From Adenophora triphylla var. japonica (taxonomy: Eukaryota > Streptophyta > Magnoliopsida > Asterales > Campanulaceae): a stretch of 64,000 nt of DNA. Location of the stretch: positions 248,001-312,000 of the forward strand of contig JAFEMH010001288.1 in assembly GCA_022495995.1 (NCBI GenBank). The letters are read 5' to 3'. Positions 23,101 to 33,924 of this stretch are shown in pieces. The notes under the pieces were generated by a model that was not told the origin of the DNA, made no database searches, and worked only from the letters and a program-made list of their open reading frames with translations. Every line of letters begins with the position of its first letter. The stretch's first letter is position 1. Made by a program: the position numbers and the translations under genes.

Positions 23101-25170
23101 GACTTTCATCAATTTCAGAAGATGCTAACGAAATAACACCACCAAGGGTCTCAAATGCTATACCTGCAGAAAATTAGAAAAGTAGAAGCTGATAAATATA
23201 AGCAGGTGATTTAATAAACTGTTACCTCACAAACATATATCATAGCAAGAAAGATGAGTTGATGTTAAGTATCCCTCCATCCCATAAAGATGAGGTATGG
23301 TTTGACCTTTCCCAGGCAGCTGGACTATTTCTCAAATGGAAATTCCATGACAATTATACGATTTTCAATAAACTACAAAAACGTGTGATCCATAGTACTT
23401 TTACTGAAGCTTCCAAATGATTTTTTTAAAGAAAATGATTGGTCCAAAAATTGGCCAGGTTGAGTGAAAAGGGACAAATACCGATATCCTCTTTTTGGAG
23501 GGAGGGAGTAACAAATTACTGTCAGTAGAAACCATAAGTGTAAATGAAACAAAATTACTTACCCGCGGCATAAGTACTAGATTCGGGATTATTTGTACTG
23601 TAGCGCCATCTTCCATCACTTTGGCTGAGAGCCTGAAAATAATTTCCACAATCACTTTGAAAATCTAGACTGGCTTTGTGGTGGTGATGTGGGTCAATGG
23701 GGGAGCATGGGGTAGGGTGATTTCATAACCCGTCAATATCATGTCATACAGGTAGACGGCCTAGATGCAAACCTTTATGGAACGGAAAACTCCAGCAGCA
23801 TCTCCAAGAAGTACATCAACTTGAAATGTCTGATCCTGGACAATAGATAATCAGCAAACAGAGTCATGCATAAAACTGTACAAATTGAGATCAATAGATA
23901 CTCCTAGAAGGAATAAATTCAGACATCTCAAGAAGTTCTCAGATAACCTTGGACTATCTATAAATGTTTGAAGAAAAACAATTTTCCTTTAATCATTTAC
24001 GTAGATGGACCAACTATCAGTTGTTTTCGGCAAAACCATTGAGAAATCAAGTAAATCCCAGTTCTCCATTACCTTAATAAGTATCAAACTTCCAACTGGA
24101 TAGTAGAAGTCTAGGAGAGAACTCGCATCCTTAACAGAATCTTTAAGTCTTGAAACGATGCCCTAAAGAGAGAAAGATTAGCATCAAGGCACTCCCATAT
24201 TTGTAAAGATAAAAAAGATTCAAACAAATTCAAAATAAGACAACATATTTAGGGGCAAGCTCAAATATACCGTCAGCAGTTTCTCGCTAAGCTCACACTT
24301 CAATATCCCATCAACCCTCAATGCATAAAACAGATCTTTTACACTTGATGATGCCGACGAAACAGTATCCACCACAGATTTGCAAGTGGAAGCCTTCATT
24401 TCAGACTTCTTCTCGATTCCAAGAACCTCCAATGTTCTTAATGCTTCATATGTTTCTTCTAAGCTGAAACAGATATTGCATCATCAGAGAATATTAACTC
24501 TCGACTGAAACTCATTCATTTCCCCTAACTAAGAAAATACTATCTCTGCCCCAGAAATCGATCTTAGTTAGATTTATTTTTTTAAAAAAAAATACTTTGC
24601 AGATACTAAACATACATTAGTTGATAGTATTAGAAAATAGAAACTACAAGAAAAGAAGCATGAATCACATGCTTTATTGCTTTCAAATTTCAATCAACAG
24701 ATAAACTTGCATACATGTTCATTGGATAAATGTCAAATTACATTGGTTATAAAGCACATACAGATGAAAATTACCAGATAATAGAAATGAATACACTAAT
24801 TTTCATATTCATATCATATCTGAGACTAAGCAAGACACATTCAAATCCTCCAAGCAACTTAAAGTGAAAACAAATGAGATTTGGCAGATGATTTACTCCA
24901 TACAAATTATAATTAATCTTCGCATATCATCTCAAATAAACTGATAACATCAATCATACAATTCAAAACAAAATCAAATTGTCAAACTAAATAAATCCGC
25001 AGGGTTTTAGTGAAGGTTTAAACCAACCTTTCAAATAATCCTCCGGACGGAGATAATAGTTCTAAAGCGGCTGACCGGTGAGCTCCGGAGATCGGACTAA
25101 AGATCGCCGCGGCTTCATAGATCGACGTTACTGTCAGAAGTAGAACCAGAAATCCCAAATTTCTGGCCAT
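17129..25170 (-). CDS. RPN2: Ribophorin II, oligosaccharyltransferase subunit 2
   Basis: Subunit of the ER-membrane oligosaccharyltransferase that transfers the lipid-linked glycan to asparagine in nascent proteins (HAP6 in Arabidopsis). Nineteen exons join in frame: 25170-25028, 24463-24271, 24162-24073, 23835-23773, 23632-23563, 23163-23099, 21940-21886, 21298-21171, 21073-20958, 20560-20491, 19989-19885, 19681-19592, 19480-19332, 19246-19135, 19047-18964, 18689-18609, 18527-18303, 18075-17953, 17245-17129. They total 2079 bp, 692 aa, about the length of the Arabidopsis protein. Visible are an N-terminal signal peptide (residues 1-22, [14 protein letters not shown]), the luminal phrases [13 protein letters not shown] and YYFDETL, and three C-terminal membrane segments (about 595-680) ending in VGHRTL and KLKSA. 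Exon 8 uses a weak donor, AAT/GTGTGTGG, chosen because it alone keeps the frame. Introns hold a mini-Helitron, two MITEs and a LINE tail. The gene looks intact. Confidence 0.95.
17580..17710 (-). mobile_element. Au-like SINE 3' fragment
   Basis: Minus strand: ACGGGTTCGAACCTTGG (B box), AACAGCCTCTTGG, GGGGAAGGCT, then CGCTTGGCGGGGAGCGCTTG and GCACCGGGGTTTGCCC. This order matches the plant Au SINE. The part upstream of the B box is missing. It lies in the last intron of RPN2. Confidence 0.75.
18827..18936. mobile_element. Short Stowaway-type MITE in RPN2 intron
   Basis: 110 bp flanked by TA, with ends CTCCCTCTGTCCCTAAATGA and the complementary CATTTAAAGACGGAGGGAG. It lies between RPN2 exons 15 and 16. 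Confidence 0.85.
20668..20745 (-). mobile_element. LINE 3' tail fragment
   Basis: Plus strand AACAACAGCAACAACAAAGCC then TTAGTCCCAAAATGATTTGG is the reverse complement of the typical plant L1 3' end (CCAAATCATTTTGGGACTAA ... TTGTTGTTGTT). It is a short, heavily truncated copy inside an RPN2 intron. Confidence 0.65.
22264..22560 (+). mobile_element. Mini-Helitron in RPN2 intron 6
   Basis: It begins A/TCTATATTATAAATC and ends with a hairpin region, 10 bp and CTAG followed by T, the Helitron terminal rules with A/T host bases. At 297 bp it has no coding capacity. The 3' hairpin segment GTGGCCTTGGACACGGG occurs twice (22452-22469 and 22533-22551). RPN2 reads on the opposite strand. Confidence 0.85.
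23270..23510. mobile_element. Degenerate Stowaway-type MITE in RPN2 intron
   Basis: Left TA then TCCCTCCATCCCATAAAGATGAGG; right CTTTTTGGAGGGAGGGAG then TA. The terminal inverted repeats have several mismatches. It lies between RPN2 exons 5 and 6. Confidence 0.65.
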
Positions 25171-25982
25171 GCCTGTAAAATGAACAATGAAGGGTAAATT
25201 CTGATGCAGTTGATTCGATCCAGATCAAACCCTAACAAATGAGTTCGAACGGGAAAATTTGGGAATGCGTTAAAGAAGACTGAGTGAAGAGACTGGCGAG
25301 AAATTTTGTGTTCGGAGTCAATGCTGTTATTGTCAACTGAGAAGTCTTTTCCAATTTTACCCTCATTGCACTCATATTACCATGTGTACAATGTATAGGT
25401 GGTGTTGGACCAATTAGGTTACGCCAAGTCAGCTATACTGACGTGGTAATATTAGGTGATAATATTGCATGACATGGCACTGAGCTATTTTTTGATTGGC
25501 TAGTTTGAATTAGAAATGGTATGGAAAGGATTTTCGATTAATAATGTATTCTTATTATTTGATATTTTAATAAAACTAATAAATATTACTGATATTATCA
25601 ATGATGCATTAAATTTATTTTTTATTCCATTCATCTCAAAATGAATAACAATTTTGAGATAAATGACTATTTTGAGTTTAACGTTTATTTTGAAGATATA
25701 GAAAAAAAAATTATAAACATTCTAGCAATTCACTTTCAAATTTTAATTTTGCAAAAAAATAATAAACTATAAAAAATTCAAATTAAAATAATTAGAATCA
25801 ATTTTTTTTTGAAAAAGTTTCAAAAGGTCATTCATTTTTTAAACAAAATGATCACTCAATTTGAGATAGCTAAAGTTTTTTATTATTATTATACATTCAT
25901 ATGTATATGATTTTAATTAAAGTTCAATGATTTAATTCCTTAAGGCTCTCTCAACCCAAATCAAAACCTATAAAAACTCACA

Positions 25983-26156
25983 TCTATAATATAAATGAGA
26001 GAATGGTTGAACAGTTGAATGAATAGTTTCAAATGGATTTTTTCTCATTTTGCCCTCATACATTTGTCCTTTTCCCATTTTGCCCTTAAAAAAAATAAAT
26101 AAAAAAAAAATTAATAAAAAAAAACACCCGTGTCCTTGAACACGGGCATGTACTAG
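25983..26156 (+). mobile_element. Mini-Helitron
   Basis: 174 bp beginning A/TCTATAATATAAATG. It ends with the stem CCCGTGT-CCTTGA-ACACGGG (26127-26145), then a short spacer and CTAG/T (26153-26156). Both termini fit Helitron rules and closely resemble those at 22264 and 55563. It lies about 800 bp upstream of the RPN2 start codon. Confidence 0.88.
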
Positions 26157-26314
26157 TATTCTTTAATTTTTTATTTTTTTTAAATACAATTTTTATGTTT
26201 TTTTTTCCTTAGGTATAGAATTAGGCATAGAAGCGGAATTGTTAATAAAATATGAAATTTTTTATTATTTTAAAGAAAATTAGGAAAATCGTAAAAAAAA
26301 TACTTTTATATATA

Positions 26315-26593
26315 TACTCCCTCCGTCCCGGATCTACATGCCTAGTTTGACTTTTCACGTAAATTAAGGAGAAAGTATTATATTGAAAGTGTTGTGAGTG
26401 TGAAAATAAAATAGGAGAGAGAATGAGTGGAGAGAATAGTAAATTATAATGGTGTTGTGAGTATTAAAATAATGTAGGAGAGAGAATGAGTGGAGGGAAT
26501 AGTAAAAATTCCTTTTCATTTTAGGAAATGTGCACGTAGGTTTGGAACGCCCAAAATGAAAAGTGTGCACGTAGGTTTGAAACGGAGGGAGTA
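26315..26593. mobile_element. Stowaway-type MITE
   Basis: TA-flanked. The left end is CTCCCTCCGTCCCGGATCTA, the right end ACGGAGGGAG. The segment GTGCACGTAGGTTTG occurs twice at the right, matched by a complement at the left. The interior contains GAGAGAATGAGTGGAG twice. Confidence 0.88.
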
Positions 26594-26715
26594 TATCTAA
26601 GGTACAAAATTTAGTTTTATGCTACTTTAGGTATAGGAGGCCTAGGTTTTTATGTGTTTTTTATCTGGTTGGTTGAAGGACCCTAGAGTTCAAAGAACCA
26701 AATTCAATTAAGTAA

Positions 26716-27029
26716 TACTCCCTCCTTCTCAGCCTATAGTAGTAGAGCCTATAGTAGTAGTGTGAATCAAAATATTGGGCACATCAATTAAGGAAAAGTA
26801 AGAGAAAGAAAAAGTGAAGAGAGAATTTTGTGAGCGTAAAAGTAAAATAGGAGAGAGAATGAGTGAAAGGAATAGTTAGGAGAGAAAATGTTGTGAGTGT
26901 AAAAGTAAAATAGGAGAGAGAATTAGTGGGATAAATAGTGAAAATTTCCTTCCATTTTGGACAGTTCATACTCGACTGGAACGGACCAAAAGGGAAATAA
27001 GTGTACATTCGGCTGGGACGGAGGGAGTA
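26716..27029. mobile_element. Stowaway-type MITE
   Basis: TA-flanked. The left end is CTCCCTCCTTCTCAGCC, the right end GGCTGGGACGGAGGGAG. The interior is the shared GAGAGAATGAGTG type. A 16-bp segment TAGAGCCTATAGTAGTAG is doubled at the left. Confidence 0.85.
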
Positions 27030-27049
27030 CTTCTTTATTTCAAAATAAA

Positions 27050-27331
27050 TACTCCCTCCGTCCCAATAGTATCTTCCCATTTTGCCATTTTGGGTATTCC
27101 GTTAATAGCTTTCACTTTTCTTTTTTGGCAAAGGAATCTTTACTATTTCCTCCACTCATTCTCTCTCCTACATTATTTTAATACTCACAACACCATTATA
27201 ATTTACTATTCCCTCCACTCATTCTCTCTCCTATTTTCAAATTACATTCACAACATTTTTTCTTCCCATCCATTTTATTAATTTGCATGAAAAGCAAAAA
27301 ACGGACAGCTACTATTGGAACGGAGAGAGTA
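27050..27331. mobile_element. Stowaway-type MITE near the NECAP promoter
   Basis: TA-flanked. The ends are CTCCCTCCGTCCCAATAGTA and TACTATTGGAACGGAGAGAG. It is inverted relative to its neighbours, with ACTCATTCTCTCTCCTA inside. Its right end is 328 bp from the NECAP start codon. Confidence 0.88.
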
Positions 27332-27658
27332 CATACAAAAAATTAAATTTATTATTAATTAAAAATAAATTTGATTTTTTTTGCACTACTCCTAAAGTAT
27401 CATCAAAGTTTCCCGTCCTCTCCGAACGCACACAGTTTTGACATTGATATATCGAACTCAACAACAAAGTCCAAACTCCAAACACGCTTTCAACCCACGT
27501 CTTCCATCAACGCCACCTCATTTCATATCATTACACCTCCTCCGGCGCCGTGACTCCGCCGCTACAATCTCATTTCCTACTCTCCGATTATCATCTGCAT
27601 TTCGTTGATTCATTCCAACTACTTTAACACAACCAACCACTCACAGAAACCACGAACG

Positions 27659-30600
27659 ATGTCGTTCGAAGAGGAAGAAGAATCGTTCGAGCACACACTC
27701 CTCGTCGTTCGTGAAGTCTCCGTTTTCAAAATCCCGCCGCGGTCCACCAGCGGAGGTTACAAGTGTGGCGAGTGGCTCCAATCTGATAAGATCTGGTCCG
27801 GTCGTCTACGCGTTGTTTCGTGCAAGGACCGATGTGAGATCCGATTGGAGGATCCGAACTCGGCTGAGCTATTTGCGGCTTGCTTCGTGCTGCCTGGACA
27901 GAGGGAAAGTGCCGTGGAACCGGTGCTCGATTCATCGAGGTACTTTGTGCTGAAGATCGAGGATGGGAGGGGGAAGCATGCGTTCATAGGGCTAGGGTTT
28001 GCGGAGAGGAATGAGGCGTTTGATTTCAATGTGGCTTTGTCGGATCATGAGAAGTATGTGGAGAGAGAGAATAAGAAGGAGGCAGGAGAAGCTAGTGATG
28101 ACAGTCATATTGATATTCATCCTGCTGTGAATCACAGACTGCAGGTACAGTTTCTGCTTGGAATTGTTTGGATTATAAAGCCAACTGTTAGTTGATCTTG
28201 GTACTTAATCCTTTTTAGTCTTCTATGAGTATGATCCCCATGCTTACTTGATTCGATTTGCTGCGCATTTGCAATTGTGAAGAATTAGGTTATACATGTC
28301 TGTTTCTATTCAACTATTAATTGGATCATGAATAATCAATGTAGTAGTGATTAGTCCTCTATGAGCATGATCGCCACGCTTGATTTCATTTGCTGTGCAT
28401 TTGCAATGGTGGAGAATGATGTGATTTAGTATCTGTTTGTGTTCATTGGATCATGAATAATCAATGTAGTATTGATTGGTCCTCTACGAGCATGATCCCC
28501 ACGCTTTCTTGATTACATTTGTAGTGCATTTGCAATGGTGAAGAATTAGGTGATATAGTGTCTGCTTGTGTTCATTGGATCATGAATAATATATGAAGTA
28601 TTGATTGGGCTTTTATGAGCATGATCCCCACAATTAATTGATTTGATTTACGGTGCATTTGCAGTTGTGAAGAATTAGGTATAAAGTGTCCTTTTTATTC
28701 ATTGGATCATGAATAATTAATGTAGAAGCTACAGTGGTGCTGAAACATAGATTTTTGTTTTGGATACTCATCACTTGGTTTTTATTTTTTACCTGTTGGA
28801 TTAACGAGTACTTGTCCTTACGGTTACTTTTGTGAATATTTTCAAAGGAGGCAGGGTTTGGTATTTACTGTTCTGTTCTGTTCTGTTCCTAGTCCTTTGT
28901 ATGTTTTCACATTATAGCGGCTTTTTGCCTCTGCTTTGTGTGTATATAAGGGCCTTTAACGTATTTTGGGAAAGTTATTCCCTTGACAATTGCTTCGATG
29001 CATGCATTTATTGATCAAAGTAAAAATAAATCTACAAGTAGAATTTTGTTGACATATTTCCAATTTTTTGACTTATCAGAGGTAACTTTCTTAGTTGTGC
29101 TTCCCTAACTCCATCGTATTATGTGTTTTTTCACATTGGTTTATTTGCTTCCGGTTTGTTGATCTTAAATAAGTTTCTTTCTATTTAGTTATTTATTTTT
29201 ATGGTTGCATCTATCATTCTATCTACCTAGAAGATAATTTTGTTATGAATTGTAGTCTACACAGCTACACTGCATGTCATGACTTCAATCGTCTATAATA
29301 TTAGGTCATATTAAATGGGCGTTTGTTTTATCGTTTTTCATAGATATGTAAAATTTATGGCCATATAGTATTGCAGTTAACTCACGCCATTCTCGTAAAT
29401 ATTTCAGGAAGGTGAAACAATTCGGATAATTGTGAAGAACAAACCAGCTAGTGGAGCTGGCATGCTTTCAGCTGCTGGATTGTCAGGGGGCGCTTCTGGA
29501 ACTGGAAAGTCCAAACCACTAGGTCTTGTCCCCCCGCCTAGTGGGGGCGGAAAAATTAGGTCTCCTCTCCCGCCTCCACCCAATGATCCTGCTGCTGCAC
29601 GGATGACTTCCCCAAATCGTGATGTTGCAATAAAGGCCCCCAAGGAAAATGCAAGGCATTCTACTGATCCTTTATCAGATCTCACTCAACTTGAGGTATT
29701 GCCCTATTTTCTCTGCATGTCATTTTCTTTGTTTGATGGTTTGTTTTGTGTTGTGTTATTCTTAACATACATATCAAGGCTGATTTAAGCTTTCTGAACC
29801 CCAGACCGGGACGTCTCATGTTATGATTTTTCATTGGTTCCAAAGATCAAATCCAATTTTTTTTTACTCATGTGTGCGAGGTAGCCTTAGGCTGTTAGTG
29901 TTTTATTGGTCAATTGAATGTTATCACTTTTGTTATGGAAAGCTTGTAGTGATTGAATTTTCTCTTTATTTCTTTCCCCGGTTATGAAATCAATGAAGAT
30001 TAATACCATTGATTATGACGAAGCAGATGCGAGGGGAAACTGTTTTGAGAAAACCATTAGTATCTTATTTTGCAAGTCACCAATGCCAGTGCCAATTTCT
30101 TGGCAGTAGAGTCTCCCATTTGACTATTCATACATTTTGTTGTAACAACCTATTTTCATTTCCATCAATAACCTTAATTAGGTTTACTTATTACTCTATT
30201 ACTCCCTCTTATTTCTTGTTGGCTCTCATCGTCCCCTCTCTTCCTCTTCTTCATTGGTTGGCAATTTAGGAAGTTCAATGATTTTAACCTAACAAATATT
30301 GAAATTGGACTATCTCTTTGGGACAAACAAAAATGGCAAATGGGAACATCTTTATGGGACGAAAGGAGTATTAAATAATGTTTCTTTCTTTTTCTTATCA
30401 TTGGCTGTGAGTCTATTTCCATAGGTGGTGTCGTGATATCAGCCTACAGTTTACAATTATTAGTTTTCTAGGGCCAGATTGAACTCATAGATATTGAATG
30501 TCTAAGGTTGGCATGGGTGAAGAAAAAAGAGTTTCCTTGGACACTACGTTTGTTAATTTGTTATTAGACTCATTCCCGTCCCCATTTCGTGCACTTGGCC

Positions 30601-32636
30601 ATCCCTTTGTTTCAATGTATATAATCTTCTATGTTGTTGGTGTTGGTGAACTTGTTTAACTTTCGTCCAGTACTTCAGACTTCAGAGCATAGGTCTGAAA
30701 TACAAAATGCTATTTGTTTCTCAACTCTTCTTTTGTCCTAACCATGTTAATTGTGTTAAGAATTTGATTAGAAATTTAGTGCGCCAACTTTTTATTGATG
30801 AACATGCTTTGCTCTTGTTTTTATTTTTCTTTGCTGATTTTGGGCTAAAAAAAAAAAAAACAATAGGGTTACAGGGTTACCATGGTAGACAATGCCCATT
30901 TTACAATAGTGATTGTTTAGAAGGGCCAATAACTGAGGAGTTCATAAACTCAGTACCTAGTTATCCTACAAACTGAGACCCAAACTATTCCGGTTAAAGG
31001 AACAACGTAATCTTAATTGCAATGCACATTTCCCCTCGAGATTGAATGTATTTCATTTTCGGACGCTTGTAGTTTTTTGTTTTGGTCCCAACATAATCTT
31101 AAAAAGATGCTTCTTGCTTTACTTATTTGTTTCCTTTCTTTCCTCGCATCTCCATCTCAAGAAAATAATCTCGTTTTCCTTTTAGGTTTGTTTCGAGGAG
31201 ATAATCCCACATTTAATAAAGGATAGTATAATTTAGGGCAATTGAAAGCACTTGGAGCATATGCAACAATGAAACTTCATTCCCATCCCTCTCTCCTCCA
31301 CCTCAGCTCCATGTCATCAGTCATCAAAAACACAACTCCAAACAATTTTATCTCCATTCACGACAAAAGTCATCAGTTTCTCTCTCCTACTTTTTATTAA
31401 TAATTGTAGTTTTTTCAATATTCTTGTATTTTTATTATTTTTTATATGTTAATTGCAATTTTTGTAAAAAAAAAAAAAAATTAATTTCAAAAGTATGACA
31501 CGTGTCACCCGCTAATTGGTCTAAACAAAAAAAAAAAACAAAAGTCCAACGCCGTGAAACCACCGTCTGCCAAAAAAAAAACCACAAAAGTTATCCATGA
31601 CTTTATTAAAGTCATGGTTGGGAGATGAAAGGGCTGCCACCTCAGCCATGACTTTTGCTAAAGTCATTGATGAAGATGCTCTTACAAACAAGTAATGCTA
31701 CAATTTTACTTCTCAAATTGGACCAACTTTTTGGATCAGACGGAAGTATAGTGTATCGACTATCGAGTAGTAACATTCACTATTGACAGAACAGAAGGTA
31801 GCAAATGTTTCGTGGTATTGCATTTATGGATAATACTAAAGTCACAAAAAAATGTCACAAAATTTGGTTCACAAAATGATGTGTCATGATTTTGTTGGTG
31901 CTTTAAATTATAGTATGGCGGGGTCCACTATCGATGCAACCAATAAAATATCTTCACCTCATTTTTGAACTCATCTTTTTCTGAACTTCTTTTGTGCCCC
32001 TAGCATTGCTTTGCATGTAATGTCTTGACTGCCGTTTCATATACCTGTATGACAGTAGATTAGAGTTGCCTCGGTCTGATGGTACAAATTAGATTTTTGT
32101 ATAACCCTACTCTATAGGCAGCCCAACCTATTGGTTGATGGTTTTTCAGCTGCATTGCGATTATTTGCGTATTCACCAACTTCTTTTACTGATTACGAGA
32201 ACACTTTTCAGTTACAGCTTCCATAGTTGTGACAAGTACTCCCTGCGTCCCAAAATGAATGACCATTTTGAATCTAATGGTCATTTTGAAAATGTTGATT
32301 TTTAATGGAAAAAAATCATAAACATTTTTGCTATTCTTTCACAAAATTTTAGTTTTGCAAAAATATGATGAACCATGAAAAAAAACATTTAGAGATAAAA
32401 AAATTTGATGGAAAAATTTTAAAAGGTCATTTATTTTGAGAAAAAAAAATGGTCATTCAATTTGGGAAAGAGGAGTAGTATTCATCTCTTTAAGTTCTTT
32501 GAACAAGTTATCTCATAAGACGTTAAGTGGACTTGACATTGTCTTCCTTGTTTCCGCAATGCAGAGAAACCTTCCATCCTCAACAGGAGGAGCAGGATCC
32601 GCTAAGACAACAGGAGCTGGATGGGCTGCATTTTGA
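27659..32636 (+). CDS. NECAP-like adaptin-ear-binding coat-associated protein
   Basis: Cytosolic accessory factor of clathrin-coated vesicles; in animals NECAPs bind AP-1/AP-2 appendages and act in endocytosis. Three exons: 27659-28144, 29408-29695 and 32565-32636 (846 bp, 281 aa), all with GT-AG introns. Residues 1-155 form the NECAP pleckstrin-like domain (ESFEHTLLVVREVSVFKIPP, then GYKCGEWLQSDKIWSGRLRV and FIGLGFAERNEAFDFNVAL). A proline/glycine-rich tail follows, and the protein ends GAGWAAF, a WxxF motif as used for adaptin-ear binding. An upstream in-frame methionine at 27605 is less likely because the family start, MSFEEEEESFEH, is at 27659. Intron 1 carries a 125-bp tandem array, intron 2 several decayed MITEs. 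The gene looks intact. Confidence 0.92.
28217..28725 (+). repeat. Tandem array, about 4 x 125 bp, in NECAP intron 1
   Basis: Units start near 28217, 28353, 28478 and 28607 with a CTATGAGCATGATCCCCAC-type phrase. Each continues through GTGCATTTGCAATGGTGAAG to TTCATTGGATCATGAATAAT. Copies differ by substitutions and small indels. No other copy was noticed in the window. Confidence 0.88.
30110..30370. mobile_element. Left-truncated MITE in NECAP intron 2
   Basis: Its interior and right end (AACATCTTTATGGGACGAAAG) are the same family as the complete element at 48667-48943. The CTCCCTCCGTCCC left tip is absent. Confidence 0.7.
31255..31681. mobile_element. Harbinger-like MITE (tentative)
   Basis: The ends GAGCATATGCAACAATG and CATTGATGAAGATGCTC form an imperfect inverted repeat flanked by TTG and TTA. 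A 3-bp TWA-like site suggests PIF/Harbinger, but the duplication is imperfect. It lies in NECAP intron 2. Confidence 0.45.
31830..32010. mobile_element. Short TIR element remnant (tentative)
   Basis: CTAAAGTCACAAAA at the left resembles the complement of TTTTGTGCCCCTAG at the right. No convincing target duplication was found. Confidence 0.3.
32237..32477. mobile_element. Stowaway-type MITE in NECAP intron 2
   Basis: Left TA then CTCCCTGCGTCCCAAAATGA; right CAATTTGGGAAAGAGGAG then TA. The arms are inverted repeats with CATTTTG words. It lies about 90 bp before the last NECAP exon. Confidence 0.7.
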
Positions 32637-33924
32637 TCTTTGTTTTCGATTAGGCAAAAGAATGTAAAAGCGAAAATGAAGAGTGAGAAGACAAATGAAT
32701 GTTTTTTTCATACTCCATTTTTGCAAATAGCTGTAAACTGGATTATGTTGATACACCATCCTTCTCTTAATGGCTTTGACCATCATCACTGTATCTTGTA
32801 CTTGAATATAATACAAAATTTAATTATTTTCCATCACTTTATTTTTTTATAGTCCATTGTTGATTATGCACATTGGGTTTGGCTGATGAAACCATTTATC
32901 GGCCGAGTTTTAAATAACATTCGTGCTGAAGATCTGTTTGACCCCATATAAAACCAACAGTTCCTCATTGCTTGAATGCCTTGTGTAACAATCAATGCAT
33001 GATGATAGGCAGCTCAAGATTTGGTGCAACTCATGAACAACTATTCCAGGCTGTTGGATTAAAACATGATGGTATATCCTTTGTAGACCTGAAGACATGC
33101 ATAGCTCTGAGTGTATATATACTCCCTCCGTCCCACGTGAATACAAACTTATTTCCTTTTTGGTCCGTCCCGCGTGAATACAAACTGTCCAAAATGGAAA
33201 TAAATTTATTATTTTATATTCACCCTACCCCACCCACTCATTCTCTCTCTTCATTTCCTGCCACACAATTTATTCAACCAACTCCACTCATTCTCTCTCT
33301 TCATTTCCTACCACACATTTTCATTATCTTAATAATATTTCTTAATTATTGTGTCCGGAAAAATGGTTTGTAATAAGGTGGGACGGAGGGAGTATATGTG
33401 TGTACATATATATGTATTATGATTATGATGCTTGGACTCGGGTACAGTTACGTCACTTAGGCACGCGAATCCGAGTTGGATCCTCCAAAATTTTAAAATT
33501 TTACACCAAATGCAGTTTAAAATAGCCACACACATACCCATGTCGACATGGACACTTGAGCAAAATTGAAAGTTCAAGTATCACAATATATATACACACA
33601 CTCGTATGTTGGAAAAATTGCCAGAAGAAACAAGACTGTGTCACGAAAGAATCTAATCATCATGTAATCGTTTACCCGAGTCAAGTATCTACGATCCACA
33701 AGCAGCTTTATATATAGAGAGGCAAAATTAGTGCTTGGTTCCCACTTCCCATTTGCCAAGTGTGTATCTGACATGGGTAAATGCAAAATCAACAAGAGAC
33801 CCCTTTAAGCTCGCTAGGGAAAAACTTACCTCAAAAATTAGTTTTAATGAGCTATGGGAATCAAAAATCCCAATTCACAGCTTGTAAGTTAGACAATTGT
33901 GACTAGCAGGTTAAAGTAGTCACA
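32637..33924. other. Convergent NECAP/CHR8 3' spacer
   Basis: 1.3 kb between the two stop codons, containing one MITE (33120-33394) and short TA/CA runs. No additional gene was found. Confidence 0.6.
33120..33394. mobile_element. Stowaway-type MITE
   Basis: TA-flanked. The left end is CTCCCTCCGTCCCACGTGAA, the right end GTGGGACGGAGGGAG. CGTGAATACAAACT occurs twice at the left, and the right end has the related complement GGTTTGTAATAAGG. The interior carries CACTCATTCTCTCTCTTCATT twice. Confidence 0.9.

Larger units (their letters stand above)
25171..27658. other. Divergent RPN2/NECAP spacer
   Basis: About 2.5 kb between the two start codons. It holds a decayed inverted-repeat MITE (25620-25870), a mini-Helitron and three Stowaway-type MITEs. 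The untransposed promoter DNA is therefore about 450 bp next to RPN2 and 330 bp next to NECAP. No convincing TATA box was seen for either gene. Confidence 0.65.

Noticed and set aside
27605..27658. Upstream in-frame methionine of the NECAP gene
   Set aside because: The added 18 residues do not resemble the family N-terminus, which starts at the second methionine with an acidic stretch and SFEHTLLVVREV.
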